From: Flavobacteriaceae bacterium YJPT1-3
Lineage (GTDB): Bacteria > Bacteroidota > Bacteroidia > Flavobacteriales > Flavobacteriaceae
Length of the DNA stretch: 64,000 nucleotides
Direction: 5' to 3'
NCBI GenBank assembly: GCA_029866965.1
Contig: CP123444.1
Coordinates: forward strand, 1,467,501 to 1,531,500
Shown here: positions 17,085-24,047 of the stretch, piece after piece
Layout of the letters: every line of letters begins with the position of its first letter
Numbering within the stretch: the first letter of the stretch is position 1
Made by a program: the position numbers and the translations under genes
The notes under the pieces: model-generated
Seen by the model: the letters and a program-made list of their open reading frames with translations, nothing else
What the model was told of the DNA's origin: nothing
The model's database searches: none

Positions 17085-18482
17085 TTAATTGTCGGACTTT
17101 TTCAATTGCGTAAATGCCGCGTAGAAATGAGGAATGGTTTCAATGCCTTTAAAGTAATTCCAGACCCCGAAATGCTCATTGGGGGAATGGATAGCATCAC
17201 TGTCTAAGCCAAAGCCCATCAGTATTGTTTTACTTTTCAATTCGCGCTCAAAGAGCGCCACAATGGGAATGCTACCTCCACTACGCTGGGGAATAGGCGT
17301 TTTCCCAAAGGTTTTTTCGTAGGCCCGTTCTGCGGCTTGGTACTCGATACTGTCAATGGGAGTTACATAGGCTTGTCCGCCATGATGGGGCTTTACCTTC
17401 ACCCGAACCGCATCAGGAGCGATGGACTCAAAGTGCTTTTGAAAAAGTTGGGTGATCTTTTTCCAATCCTGATCCGGGACCAGGCGCATGGAAATTTTCG
17501 CGTAAGCTTTACTGGGGATGACCGTTTTAGCGCCTTCTCCTGTATAGCCTCCCCAGATCCCATTGACATCCAGCGTGGGTCGGATGGAATTGCGCTCGTT
17601 GGTCGTGTATCCTTCTTCTCCGTAAACGGCATCGATGTCCAGAGCTTTTTTATAGGCCTCCAAAGAAAATGGAGCTTCCGCCATTTTTTCGCGCTCTTCT
17701 GCAGATAATTCTTCAACGTCCTCATAAAAACCAGGGATGGTGATCTGATTGTCCTCATCGTGCAGTGACGCGATCATCTTGGTCAATATGTTAATCGGGT
17801 TGGCTACGGCGCCACCATACAATCCGCTGTGCAGATCACGGTTGGGTCCGGTGACTTCCACTTCCACATAACTGAGTCCGCGCAGGCCCGTCGTAATACT
17901 CGGTACATCATTGGCGATCATACCGGTATCGGAGATCAGGATGACATCATTGGCCAATTTCTCCTGATGCTCTTGCACAAAGCCTTCCAGACTTTTACTA
18001 CCTACTTCTTCTTCGCCTTCGATCATGAATTTGACATTGCAGGGCAGTTGGTTGGTCTCTACCATAGCTTCCAGCGCTTTGACGTGTATGTACATCTGTC
18101 CTTTATCGTCGCAGGCTCCGCGGGCAAAAATGGCTCCTTCCGGATGGAGTTCCGTTTTCTTGATGACCGGTTCAAAGGGCGGACTGTCCCAGAGGTCCAC
18201 TGGATCCGGTGGCTGCACATCGTAGTGCCCGTAGACGAGTACCGTGGGCAGATTTTTATCGATGATTTTCTCCCCATAAACAATGGGATATCCGGGCGTT
18301 TCGCAAATTTCGACGGAGTCGCATCCGGCATCCGTGAGGCTTTGGGCCACTATTTTTGCGGTTTGATGAGTCGCTTTCGCGAAAGCGGAATCAGCACTAA
18401 TGGATGGAATTTTAAGCAGTTGGACGAGTTCGTCGAGAAAGCGTTCCCGGTGTTGTTTGATGTAGGCAGCTACGGACTTCAT
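17085..18482 (-). CDS. M20 family dipeptidase
   Basis: A 465-residue metallopeptidase of the M20A/CNDP dipeptidase type. The zinc-binding motifs are VYGHYDVQPPDP, the following DDKG, and EGEEEVGS, with further conserved residues HSG and a C-terminal HSPNEHF. It likely cleaves dipeptides in the cytoplasm. The start is set at ATG 18482 (MKSVAAYIKQHRERF), because the upstream in-frame extension to 18614 runs through the tRNA promoter region and is not family sequence. The palindrome at 18373 encodes AFAKA near residue 35. Confidence 0.9.
   Translation of the reverse strand: MKSVAAYIKQHRERFLDELVQLLKIPSISADSAFAKATHQTAKIVAQSLTDAGCDSVEICETPGYPIVYGEKIIDKNLPTVLVYGHYDVQPPDPVDLWDSPPFEPVIKKTELHPEGAIFARGACDDKGQMYIHVKALEAMVETNQLPCNVKFMIEGEEEVGSKSLEGFVQEHQEKLANDVILISDTGMIANDVPSITTGLRGLSYVEVEVTGPNRDLHSGLYGGAVANPINILTKMIASLHDEDNQITIPGFYEDVEELSAEEREKMAEAPFSLEAYKKALDIDAVYGEEGYTTNERNSIRPTLDVNGIWGGYTGEGAKTVIPSKAYAKISMRLVPDQDWKKITQLFQKHFESIAPDAVRVKVKPHHGGQAYVTPIDSIEYQAAERAYEKTFGKTPIPQRSGGSIPIVALFERELKSKTILMGFGLDSDAIHSPNEHFGVWNYFKGIETIPHFYAAFTQLKKSDN
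18373..18386. repeat. 14-bp palindrome GCTTTCGCGAAAGC
   Basis: Perfect copy near the start of the dipeptidase gene, read as AFAKA on the minus strand. Confidence 0.9.
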
Positions 18483-18543
18483 AGTACGATTTAGAATTGA
18501 AAATCGAAGATAGGGAAATCCGTAATTTTTGTCGGTTAGGAAA

Positions 18544-18573
18544 TTTGTAAATTCTAAAATTGATGTATATTTG
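18544..18573 (+). promoter_or_regulatory. Bacteroidota-type promoter for the tRNA-Leu locus
   Basis: TTTG at 18544-18547 and TATATTTG at 18566-18573 are separated by 18 bp, matching the -33 TTG / -7 TAnnTTTG consensus of Bacteroidota sigma-ABfr. It points toward the tRNA-Leu fragment and the intact tRNA-Leu. Confidence 0.6.
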
Positions 18574-18669
18574 CACTCCTTTGCAGCCAAGGCAGCTACG
18601 GAGTGCGCGGGCACTCTTGAAAGCGTTAAAAAATTGAGGTTTTAGGTGCAAAGCATTACATGATTATAT

Positions 18670-18740
18670 GCGGGCGTGGTGGAATTGGTAGACCTACCTA
18701 CGCAAAGCTCCGGCAGGCAGGCACGCTAGAAGTCTAGCGT
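18670..18740 (+). pseudogene. Truncated tRNA-Leu copy with D-loop insertion
   Basis: The first ~24 bases are identical to the 5' part of the intact tRNA-Leu at 18790 (acceptor strand and D-arm). A 29-bp GC-rich block with inverted CCTACCT / AGGCAGG ends then interrupts the D-loop. After it the tRNA resumes with ACGCTAGA, but instead of the anticodon loop it folds back into the exact inverse complement TCTAGCGT and then a T-rich tail. The anticodon, variable arm and T-arm are missing, so it cannot be a functional tRNA. Confidence 0.75.
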
Positions 18741-18789
18741 TAATTTCTTTTTAAAAGGAGGAATAGGAGCAGAATTTAAAATATTGTAT

Positions 18790-18871
18790 GCGGGCGTGGT
18801 GGAATTGGTAGACACGCTAGACTTAGGATCTAGTGCCGCAAGGTGTGAGAGTTCGAGTCTCTCCGCCCGTA
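18790..18871 (+). tRNA. tRNA-Leu (anticodon UAG)
   Basis: An 82-nt class II tRNA. Acceptor GCGGGCG pairs with CGCCCGT, followed by discriminator A and no encoded CCA. The anticodon stem CTAGA/TCTAG has loop CTTAGGA, giving anticodon TAG. There is a long variable arm (TGCCGCAAGGTGT), and the T-arm contains GTTCGAGTC. A strong terminator follows, and one end of the genomic island lies inside that terminator. Confidence 0.95.
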
Positions 18872-18873
18872 CG

Positions 18874-18906
18874 AAAGCCGAAGAGCAATCTTCGGCTTTT
18901 TTATTT
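18874..18906 (+). terminator. Terminator of tRNA-Leu
   Basis: An 11-bp stem AAAGCCGAAGA / TCTTCGGCTTT with a GCAA loop, followed by a T-rich run, begins 3 nt after the tRNA. The 90-bp direct repeat begins within its 3' arm at 18892. Confidence 0.9.
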
Positions 18907-18981
18907 CCTACCAGTTGAATCTTGAATTTTACCCTGAGCCGGCCTGCACTGAGCGCAGTCGAAGTGTCGAAGGGCCGGTAC
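18892..18981 (+). repeat. 90-bp direct repeat, left copy (candidate attL)
   Basis: Matches 35017-35106 over 90 bp with one A/G mismatch, in the same orientation. It starts in the 3' arm of the tRNA-Leu terminator and includes a 'ccctgagc..gcgcagtcgaagtgtcgaaggg' segment like those seen in dispersed flavobacterial repeats. Taken with the tRNA and the integrase remnant at the other copy, it is best read as an attachment-site duplication. Independent insertion of a dispersed repeat is the alternative. Confidence 0.75.
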
Positions 18982-19063
18982 AAAAGGTGAAGAGCAATCT
19001 TCGACTTGTTTATTAAAGATTCCTTTGGTTAATGCGTTATTTTTTGTCTAAAGTGTTCTTGAA

Positions 19064-19591
19064 TTAAAATGCAAGGCCAAAGCCAACTTGGATGCTCCCT
19101 AGGCTTTCCCCATCCAGGTCGATCAGACGATACCCCGCGAAAACTGGAAACTTGTCAGCGATAAAATAAGTGGCTCTCGGTGAGGCGTAGAAACCGCCTT
19201 CATTACCATCGTTTAAACCAATGGCATAGCCAATATCTGCACCTACGGCAAATCTTTCAAAGGGGGTAAAGCGAAGACTTCCGGCAATAGGAATGAATTG
19301 AGCATCGTCAAATTCAACTTCACCTAAGCTTGGCACAAAAACGTCTTCCCCGAAATAATTGGTGAAACCTGTGGTGCCGCCTAAATAGAATTTTTCTGAG
19401 ATACTATACAAATAATAGAGGTCTATACCGATGTTACTGCTGTAGATGTCTTCAAAATCGCCTACGGTAATACCGCCATTTAGACCAATGCCGAATTGGT
19501 GGTTTTTGTCGTCTGTTGTTGTGAGTTGAGCATCTGCTTTCGCGAAAGCGAACAAAGCAATCATTAGTGCTGTAAAAATTTTAGAATTCAT
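19064..19591 (-). CDS. Small outer-membrane beta-barrel protein
   Basis: A 175-residue protein with a signal peptide (processing near ADAQ, residue 22) and alternating beta-strands (FGIGLNGGITVGDF, LYYLYSISEKFYLGG, FAVGADIGYAIGLNDG), ending IQVGFGLAF with the terminal Phe typical of outer-membrane barrels. It resembles OmpA-like or porin-family 8-stranded barrels, and its function is unknown. It is last gene of the minus-strand run that starts at 23427; the gap from the DUF2141 gene is 24 bp. The palindrome at 19536 encodes AFAKA within the signal peptide. Confidence 0.75.
   Translation of the reverse strand: MNSKIFTALMIALFAFAKADAQLTTTDDKNHQFGIGLNGGITVGDFEDIYSSNIGIDLYYLYSISEKFYLGGTTGFTNYFGEDVFVPSLGEVEFDDAQFIPIAGSLRFTPFERFAVGADIGYAIGLNDGNEGGFYASPRATYFIADKFPVFAGYRLIDLDGESLGSIQVGFGLAF
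19536..19549. repeat. 14-bp palindrome GCTTTCGCGAAAGC
   Basis: Perfect copy encoding AFAKA in the signal peptide of the beta-barrel protein (minus strand). Confidence 0.9.
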
Positions 19592-19615
19592 AGTTTATGT
19601 GTTTAAGTGTTAATT

Positions 19616-20041
19616 TTAAATGACCATTTGAAGCGTCATTTCCTTCTCATTTTCTTTGAGCTCGAATTTGCATTTCTTGAAGGAAGGCTTTCCCATACTC
19701 GTAATGTTCGAGACGCCTACGGGTTCTTTAGGGATGCCAATAAAGTTGTCGTCTAAAATTCCATTACCATTTTCATCCTGAAAAAAGGCTATGGCGTACG
19801 TGCCATAAGGTATGTTTTCAAAGGTGTAACTGGCATTAGTCTTGTAATCTGTAACTTTTCCCATTTTATAGGCCTTGTCCTTTTCCTTTGGGAAACCCTC
19901 ATCGGTTTTGTAAATAAGGAAATAGATAGCACCTTCCACTTTTTCAATTTCGGTGACTTTCACCATAATATTTCCTGTTTGCGCTTTCGCGAAAGCAAAA
20001 CTCATAAGAGCCATTGCCATAATGAAAATTGTCTTTTTCAT
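19616..20041 (-). CDS. DUF2141 family exported protein
   Basis: A 141-residue protein with a signal peptide (MKKTIFIMAMALMSFAFAKAQ) followed by a DUF2141 beta-sandwich: GAIYFLIYKTDEGFP, the hallmark IPYGTYAIAFFQDENGNGILD, and FIGIPKEPVGVSN. It is an extracytoplasmic family of unknown role. A distant relative without signal peptide is encoded at 23561, suggesting paired functions within the island. The palindrome at 19983 encodes the signal-peptide residues AFAKA next to the predicted cleavage site. Confidence 0.88.
   Translation of the reverse strand: MKKTIFIMAMALMSFAFAKAQTGNIMVKVTEIEKVEGAIYFLIYKTDEGFPKEKDKAYKMGKVTDYKTNASYTFENIPYGTYAIAFFQDENGNGILDDNFIGIPKEPVGVSNITSMGKPSFKKCKFELKENEKEMTLQMVI
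19983..19996. repeat. 14-bp palindrome GCTTTCGCGAAAGC
   Basis: Perfect copy encoding AFAKA at the signal-peptide cleavage region of the DUF2141 protein (minus strand). It is the last perfect copy before a 20.5-kb gap. Confidence 0.9.
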
Positions 20042-20059
20042 TGTTTTTGATTTATTTGA

Positions 20060-20446
20060 TTAAAATGTTCTACTCTTTTCGACGGTGAAGAATTCAGGCT
20101 TCTCAAAGCGCATTCCAACCCACAATAGGGTTTGTACCACTATTCCGGGAATGACGGACATTCCAGATGCCCATTGCGTTGCGATAATACCACCACAGTA
20201 AGCTACCAAGAGTAAGAATCCGATTCTTCTCAGTGAGGGAATAAGAAAGATGATAACACAGCTCAATTCGATGATACCTACCAAGAAGGTCATATGACCC
20301 ATTCCGGCATCGGTCATATTGTTCATCATAAATTCCATCCCAATGATTTTTGGAACAGCGGTTACGATGAGAATGAGTATGGGTAAAACCCATATAAATC
20401 GCCATTTACTTTTTTTGTTGTTCATGGTGTCAATTGCTCTTTCCAT
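20060..20446 (-). CDS. DoxX-like four-helix membrane protein
   Basis: A 128-residue protein (121 if ATG 20425 is used) with four hydrophobic helices and the DoxX-like pattern: ILIVTAVPKIIGMEF, MTFLVGIIELSCVIIFLIPSL, GFLLLVAYCGGIIATQWASG. DoxX-like proteins are quinol-associated or redox-stress membrane proteins of mostly undefined function. It lies 18 bp upstream of the DUF2141 gene in the same direction. It is one of three DoxX-like genes in the window. Confidence 0.7.
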   Translation of the reverse strand: MERAIDTMNNKKSKWRFIWVLPILILIVTAVPKIIGMEFMMNNMTDAGMGHMTFLVGIIELSCVIIFLIPSLRRIGFLLLVAYCGGIIATQWASGMSVIPGIVVQTLLWVGMRFEKPEFFTVEKSRTF

Positions 20447-20487
20447 TGTTTCAAATTTTAGAGTTAATTATTGTATTTCTGAATATT

Positions 20488-20805
20488 TTAAGCTTCTGTA
20501 ATTTTTTTCAATGCTTTATCTCGATGCTCAAAAAACACGGTCACGAAGTTGAGTATGATGCCGAGTCCTGCCAATACATAAAAAGTGGTAAAGATTTTGG
20601 TGAAGGGGGTCGTAGGTGCCAGGTCGCCATAGCCTACTGTACTCAAGGTCATTACTGAGAAGTAGTACGCATCTAGCCAAGGCCATCCTTCGGCGAAGCG
20701 ATAGACTACAGTGCCAATGATGATGAAACTCACAAGCATCAGGGTAAGGCGCCCAAAATTTTTAGGCTTGAAAAAAGCGGATATATGTAGCAGATATCTA
20801 AACAT
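20488..20805 (-). CDS. Two-helix potassium channel (Ion_trans_2)
   Basis: A 105-residue minimal K+ channel subunit: helix 1 (LVSFIIIGTVVYRF), pore loop with selectivity filter TVGYGDL preceded by MTLS, then helix 2 (FYVLAGLGIILNFVTVFF). There is no RCK or cyclic-nucleotide domain, so it is KcsA-like. It overlaps the 3' end of the TetR gene by 8 bp and is therefore translationally coupled to it. Its place in an operon with a nucleotide cyclase is suggestive, but no nucleotide-binding domain is present on the channel. Confidence 0.88.
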   Translation of the reverse strand: MFRYLLHISAFFKPKNFGRLTLMLVSFIIIGTVVYRFAEGWPWLDAYYFSVMTLSTVGYGDLAPTTPFTKIFTTFYVLAGLGIILNFVTVFFEHRDKALKKITEA

Positions 20806-21379
20806 CCTCTAAGCTGATTAGACAACCATGTAAGGTGAAAATGAGATGGTCTGTGTGGGGATTATTTTCTTCTGCTTTTATGTCATTGATATTGTTTTGA
20901 AAATAACAGTGCTCGATACTGCTCAAGACATAATCTGCGAGTGACTCTGGTGTTATTTGATACGCAGCGAGTTTTTGTTCGTATCTGTACAGCCCCTTGA
21001 GAAGAAAGGGTTCATATACCTCAGTGCGAAGGATAAAATAGTGTTCCTTTATTTTGTTGTAAGGTTTGGCCTGGTGGTACCAACGCGAGAGTCTGATCTG
21101 CTTGATAGAATCATCAACCAGATAGATATACTTAAATAACTTATCAATCTCTAGAATGTGTTCTGAGTCAATTCTTTCGAATTGAAGTCTGACGTATTCC
21201 CGATGCGTTCTAAAGACCTCTTCAATGAGCGAAATCTTTGAGCCGAAATATTTATAGATACTTTTCTTACTGTGTTTGATGTCAGTGGCCAATCGGTCCA
21301 ATGTGTAATTTTGGTCCCGTTGCTGCATAAGAAGGTCATGAGAATCAGAAAGGATGCTATGTTTTAAATATTGACTCAT
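20798..21379 (-). CDS. TetR/AcrR family transcriptional regulator
   Basis: A 193-residue regulator with a TetR-type N-terminal helix-turn-helix (YTLDRLATDIKHSKKSIYKYFGSKISLIEEV, about residues 25-57) and a helical ligand-binding remainder. It lies 6 bp after the LpxR-like gene and overlaps the channel gene, so it probably autoregulates the cyclase/lipid A/channel operon or controls the nearby RND operon. The ligand is unknown. Confidence 0.85.
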   Translation of the reverse strand: MSQYLKHSILSDSHDLLMQQRDQNYTLDRLATDIKHSKKSIYKYFGSKISLIEEVFRTHREYVRLQFERIDSEHILEIDKLFKYIYLVDDSIKQIRLSRWYHQAKPYNKIKEHYFILRTEVYEPFLLKGLYRYEQKLAAYQITPESLADYVLSSIEHCYFQNNINDIKAEENNPHTDHLIFTLHGCLISLEDV

Positions 21380-21385
21380 CTATTC

Positions 21386-22351
21386 TTAAAATCTTTGGGC
21401 AAGGATTAATGAGGCATATCGATTGACTTCTGAACTATCAAGAGTTCCTGTAGTTAGGTTGTATTTCAATGTGGTACTAAAGCCTTTGCTCATAAAACAA
21501 AGCCCAAAGTATCCGTTGAATATCAAGCTATTGATTTCGTCTACAGTGAAGGGGTCGTCATTATCAAAAAGGTCGCCTTGTACGGTAGCATTGAAGGCTG
21601 CCAGCTTTGCACCAAGACCTATATCAACAAAAAATTCTTTTTGTGATTTGGGTGCTAATAATTGATTCTGATGCGCGACCGAGTATTGGATTGGCGCAAA
21701 ATTTCCAAATCGAAAATGCATATTAGCGCGACCGTGGTTGTAAATATTACCGATGGAAACATCGGCCGTTGTATAAATATTGAACAGTCCGGAAGTCCAA
21801 AGGTCTTGACCATAGAGGCCACGTATATTAAATCCAAATTGATTATCGAGCTGTCGTTCATCCCATCCATCCAATTCAGGATCTGAGGTAAATTGTCTAT
21901 GAAACCAATTTTGTATTTCCCCTGCTTTAGAATCCGGCCCCAGGATTCCGATATCCACACCAAAGCGGGTGAAAGACTTGGTAAATGCCGTATTCTGGCT
22001 AAGGTTAACGTAAGACCATCCGGCATACGGGCGTTCTTCGTTGGGGTCAACGCGTCCCTCACTTAAATATTCAGGCGTGTAGGCTTCAATATTTGCTTTA
22101 ATTTGGGTATAGTGACTTTTATAGTTGGGGTTGTTTTTTAAAAAAAAACTTCCTTGGTCACTTCGCCATTTGAAGGAACCATTTAACCCGTAGGTATAAT
22201 ATCTGTCAGTACCGGTATAGGCAATCAAAAAATCGTTGTCGTGCCCTAATGTAATCTCGCTCTTGTAGTAATCCTCATTTTGTGCTTGAAGCGACAAAAA
22301 ACTGATGACAAGCCCTATTGTTGTGAGTGTATAATTCATTGCTGTTTTCAT
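21386..22351 (-). CDS. LpxR-like lipid A deacylase family outer-membrane protein
   Basis: A 321-residue DUF2219/LpxR-family beta-barrel with signal peptide (MKTAMNYTLTTIGLVISF, cleavage near LQAQ). Family motifs are EITLGHDNDFLIAYTGTDRYYTYG near the N-terminus, ERPYAGWSYV, GPDSKAGEIQNWFH and IYNHGRANMHFRFG. LpxR enzymes remove the 3'-acyloxyacyl group of lipid A at the outer membrane in a Ca2+-dependent manner; activity here is inferred. It overlaps the cyclase gene by 4 bp. Confidence 0.85.
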   Translation of the reverse strand: MKTAMNYTLTTIGLVISFLSLQAQNEDYYKSEITLGHDNDFLIAYTGTDRYYTYGLNGSFKWRSDQGSFFLKNNPNYKSHYTQIKANIEAYTPEYLSEGRVDPNEERPYAGWSYVNLSQNTAFTKSFTRFGVDIGILGPDSKAGEIQNWFHRQFTSDPELDGWDERQLDNQFGFNIRGLYGQDLWTSGLFNIYTTADVSIGNIYNHGRANMHFRFGNFAPIQYSVAHQNQLLAPKSQKEFFVDIGLGAKLAAFNATVQGDLFDNDDPFTVDEINSLIFNGYFGLCFMSKGFSTTLKYNLTTGTLDSSEVNRYASLILAQRF

Positions 22352-23427
22352 GTTATGGCGCCAATGCCATAGATTTGACTTTTTGTTTTCTTTCCTCTCA
22401 GCCGCAGTTCAGCAAGATGTTCTGCATTGAAATTGGTCTGGTTTGAAATCTTATTGAGATAGAAGTCTGTAAATAAGATAGACCGCCCTAGTTTTTTACA
22501 TTGCCCGAGAAGCCTTGCAGTGGTATTTAACACATCACCGTGATACGCGATATGCCTGCCTGATTTCCCTACCATGGTGGCAGAAACTTTACCACAACTT
22601 ACACCAGCCTTGAAGGTTGGTACTATACCGAAGATTCGTTTGTAGTGTTCTTTATTATTCTCGAGCTTTTCAGTTACCCTGCGGTACATCGCAATGGCAG
22701 TTCCACTGGTATCTTTTTGCGTTTCCCAGGTTATGACCACTTCATCGCCAACAAACTGGTATACCTCAAAATGAAACCCTTCGAGGGCATCGAGTGTATC
22801 GTCAAAACATTTGTTTAGAAACCTACTGTACTTGACGTGACCAAGCTTTTCAGCGATGGATGTACTTCCGTTCAAGTCCAAGAACATAAAGGTGCGTTCC
22901 TCTACCAGTGGATTAGCATATTTACCGGTGAGATAATTTAGAAATACCGTTTCCCCAAAGTATATGCGTAGCTGTCTAATAAAACTTAGGGCAATGCTAA
23001 GGAAGAAGCAGTGCACCAAGAAGGATAGAAAAATACCTGACGAGATAAAGGCTAATGAAGCATCGAAAGCTTGTTTTAGGCTCATTCCCCTTATGGCAAT
23101 ATCATAGAATAATTGTATTTGTATTACGGTCGAGAAGATGAGAAGGGGTATACCAACGACCCAAATGACTCTTCTGTAGTTTCTGTTCAGAAGACCCGAT
23201 ATCCAGGGAAGACCTCTAGACTCAAACCAGATGACCTTGATTCCGTAAAGTAAACCACCCAATGTGGCTTTAATATGAGCTTCTGCTGGTGGAAAAGGCC
23301 GATTGTCAAGATTGCTAAAGATATCCGTTAGCCCTGCTGTTTTGAAATACACAAACAGGTTACAACCCCCTACAAAAAAGAGTAGGATGGCCGTGTATTC
23401 CCACCATATGGATATTTTAGAATTCAT
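22348..23427 (-). CDS. Membrane class III adenylate/guanylate cyclase
   Basis: A 359-residue protein with four predicted membrane helices (about residues 8-155) followed by a class III nucleotide cyclase catalytic domain (about 180-355). Metal-binding aspartates are in FMFLDLNGST and QFVGDEVVITW, and the transition-state pair is in VLNTTARLL. Class III cyclases make cAMP or cGMP; which of the two is unclear from sequence. It is first gene of an operon with LpxR-like, TetR and K+ channel genes (4-bp overlap with lpxR). Cyclic nucleotide cyclases are not common in Bacteroidota gene clusters of this kind. Confidence 0.88.
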   Translation of the reverse strand: MNSKISIWWEYTAILLFFVGGCNLFVYFKTAGLTDIFSNLDNRPFPPAEAHIKATLGGLLYGIKVIWFESRGLPWISGLLNRNYRRVIWVVGIPLLIFSTVIQIQLFYDIAIRGMSLKQAFDASLAFISSGIFLSFLVHCFFLSIALSFIRQLRIYFGETVFLNYLTGKYANPLVEERTFMFLDLNGSTSIAEKLGHVKYSRFLNKCFDDTLDALEGFHFEVYQFVGDEVVITWETQKDTSGTAIAMYRRVTEKLENNKEHYKRIFGIVPTFKAGVSCGKVSATMVGKSGRHIAYHGDVLNTTARLLGQCKKLGRSILFTDFYLNKISNQTNFNAEHLAELRLRGKKTKSQIYGIGAIT

Positions 23428-23481
23428 TCTGATTATTTATTTCTTTTCAATCATTTTTCTTATCAACTATTGCAACCCTAT

Positions 23482-23532
23482 AAAAAAGGCGACCTGCATT
23501 ATTTTGCAATGAAGAGGAAACTACAGGTCGCC
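23482..23532 (-). terminator. Rho-independent terminator after the RND operon
   Basis: A perfect 9-bp stem GGCGACCTG / CAGGTCGCC (23488-23496 and 23524-23532) with a 27-nt loop is followed, on the minus strand, by a run of six T. It lies between the last gene of the efflux operon (23561) and the start of the cyclase operon, separating the two transcription units. Confidence 0.75.
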
Positions 23533-23560
23533 CGCCTGCATTAAGGGATGAAGGCTTCTA

Positions 23561-24037
23561 CTAACCAACTGCTTCCTCTGTATGTTTTTTTGATTGCCTT
23601 GCAACTTTTAAAGGCAAAAATTTCAACTTTAACTTTGTCTCTTTTTCGGTAACTTTAATTTGAGAATGCTTCAAATCCTCTGTTGTTATCTCTTTAAGCT
23701 CTTTCGCTTTAAGTACTTCATCTTCGACAGCGATTTTGACGGTTTGGTAGATTCCCTCGTGGTTAGCGTCGAGTAAAAGCAGTATCAAATAGTGTCCGTA
23801 ATCTAGATTCTGAAAGGTGAAAGGATAGCTTTGAATAGGGTCTTTAATATGTTCCGTCCTTATGGCTTCAGCTAAGTTTATGGGGTGCTGCAATTGGTCC
23901 TTAAAGAGCGCGATTACGGCGTGATTTCTATTGGGAAGGCTCATTAGGTCAATCTTTAAAAAAGCCTTCGTTTCGTTATTATCGTCTTTGGATAAAATCG
24001 CTTCAATACCGTCTAAAAATGTGTCTATTAGCTGCAT
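23561..24037 (-). CDS. DUF2141-like protein without signal peptide
   Basis: A 158-residue protein. Its core YPFTFQNLDYGHYLILLLLDANHEGIYQ is similar in pattern to the hallmark segment of the DUF2141 protein at 19616, so it is probably a divergent relative. No signal peptide is seen. It is last gene of the six-gene efflux operon, 10 bp after the NDH-2-like gene, and is followed by a terminator. Function unknown. Confidence 0.55.
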   Translation of the reverse strand: MQLIDTFLDGIEAILSKDDNNETKAFLKIDLMSLPNRNHAVIALFKDQLQHPINLAEAIRTEHIKDPIQSYPFTFQNLDYGHYLILLLLDANHEGIYQTVKIAVEDEVLKAKELKEITTEDLKHSQIKVTEKETKLKLKFLPLKVARQSKKHTEEAVG

Positions 24038-24047
24038 GGTGTTTGAT

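Noticed and set aside
17829-18494. Long plus-strand open frame (221 codons) opposite the dipeptidase gene
   Set aside because: It is antisense to a well-conserved M20 gene and resembles no family; it results from the codon bias of the real gene.
18726-18983. Short minus-strand open frames with shared 'YRPFDTSTALSAGRLRVK' at 18726-18983 and 34968-35171
   Set aside because: They are translations of the two 90-bp repeat copies; the shared peptide reflects DNA repetition, not a gene.
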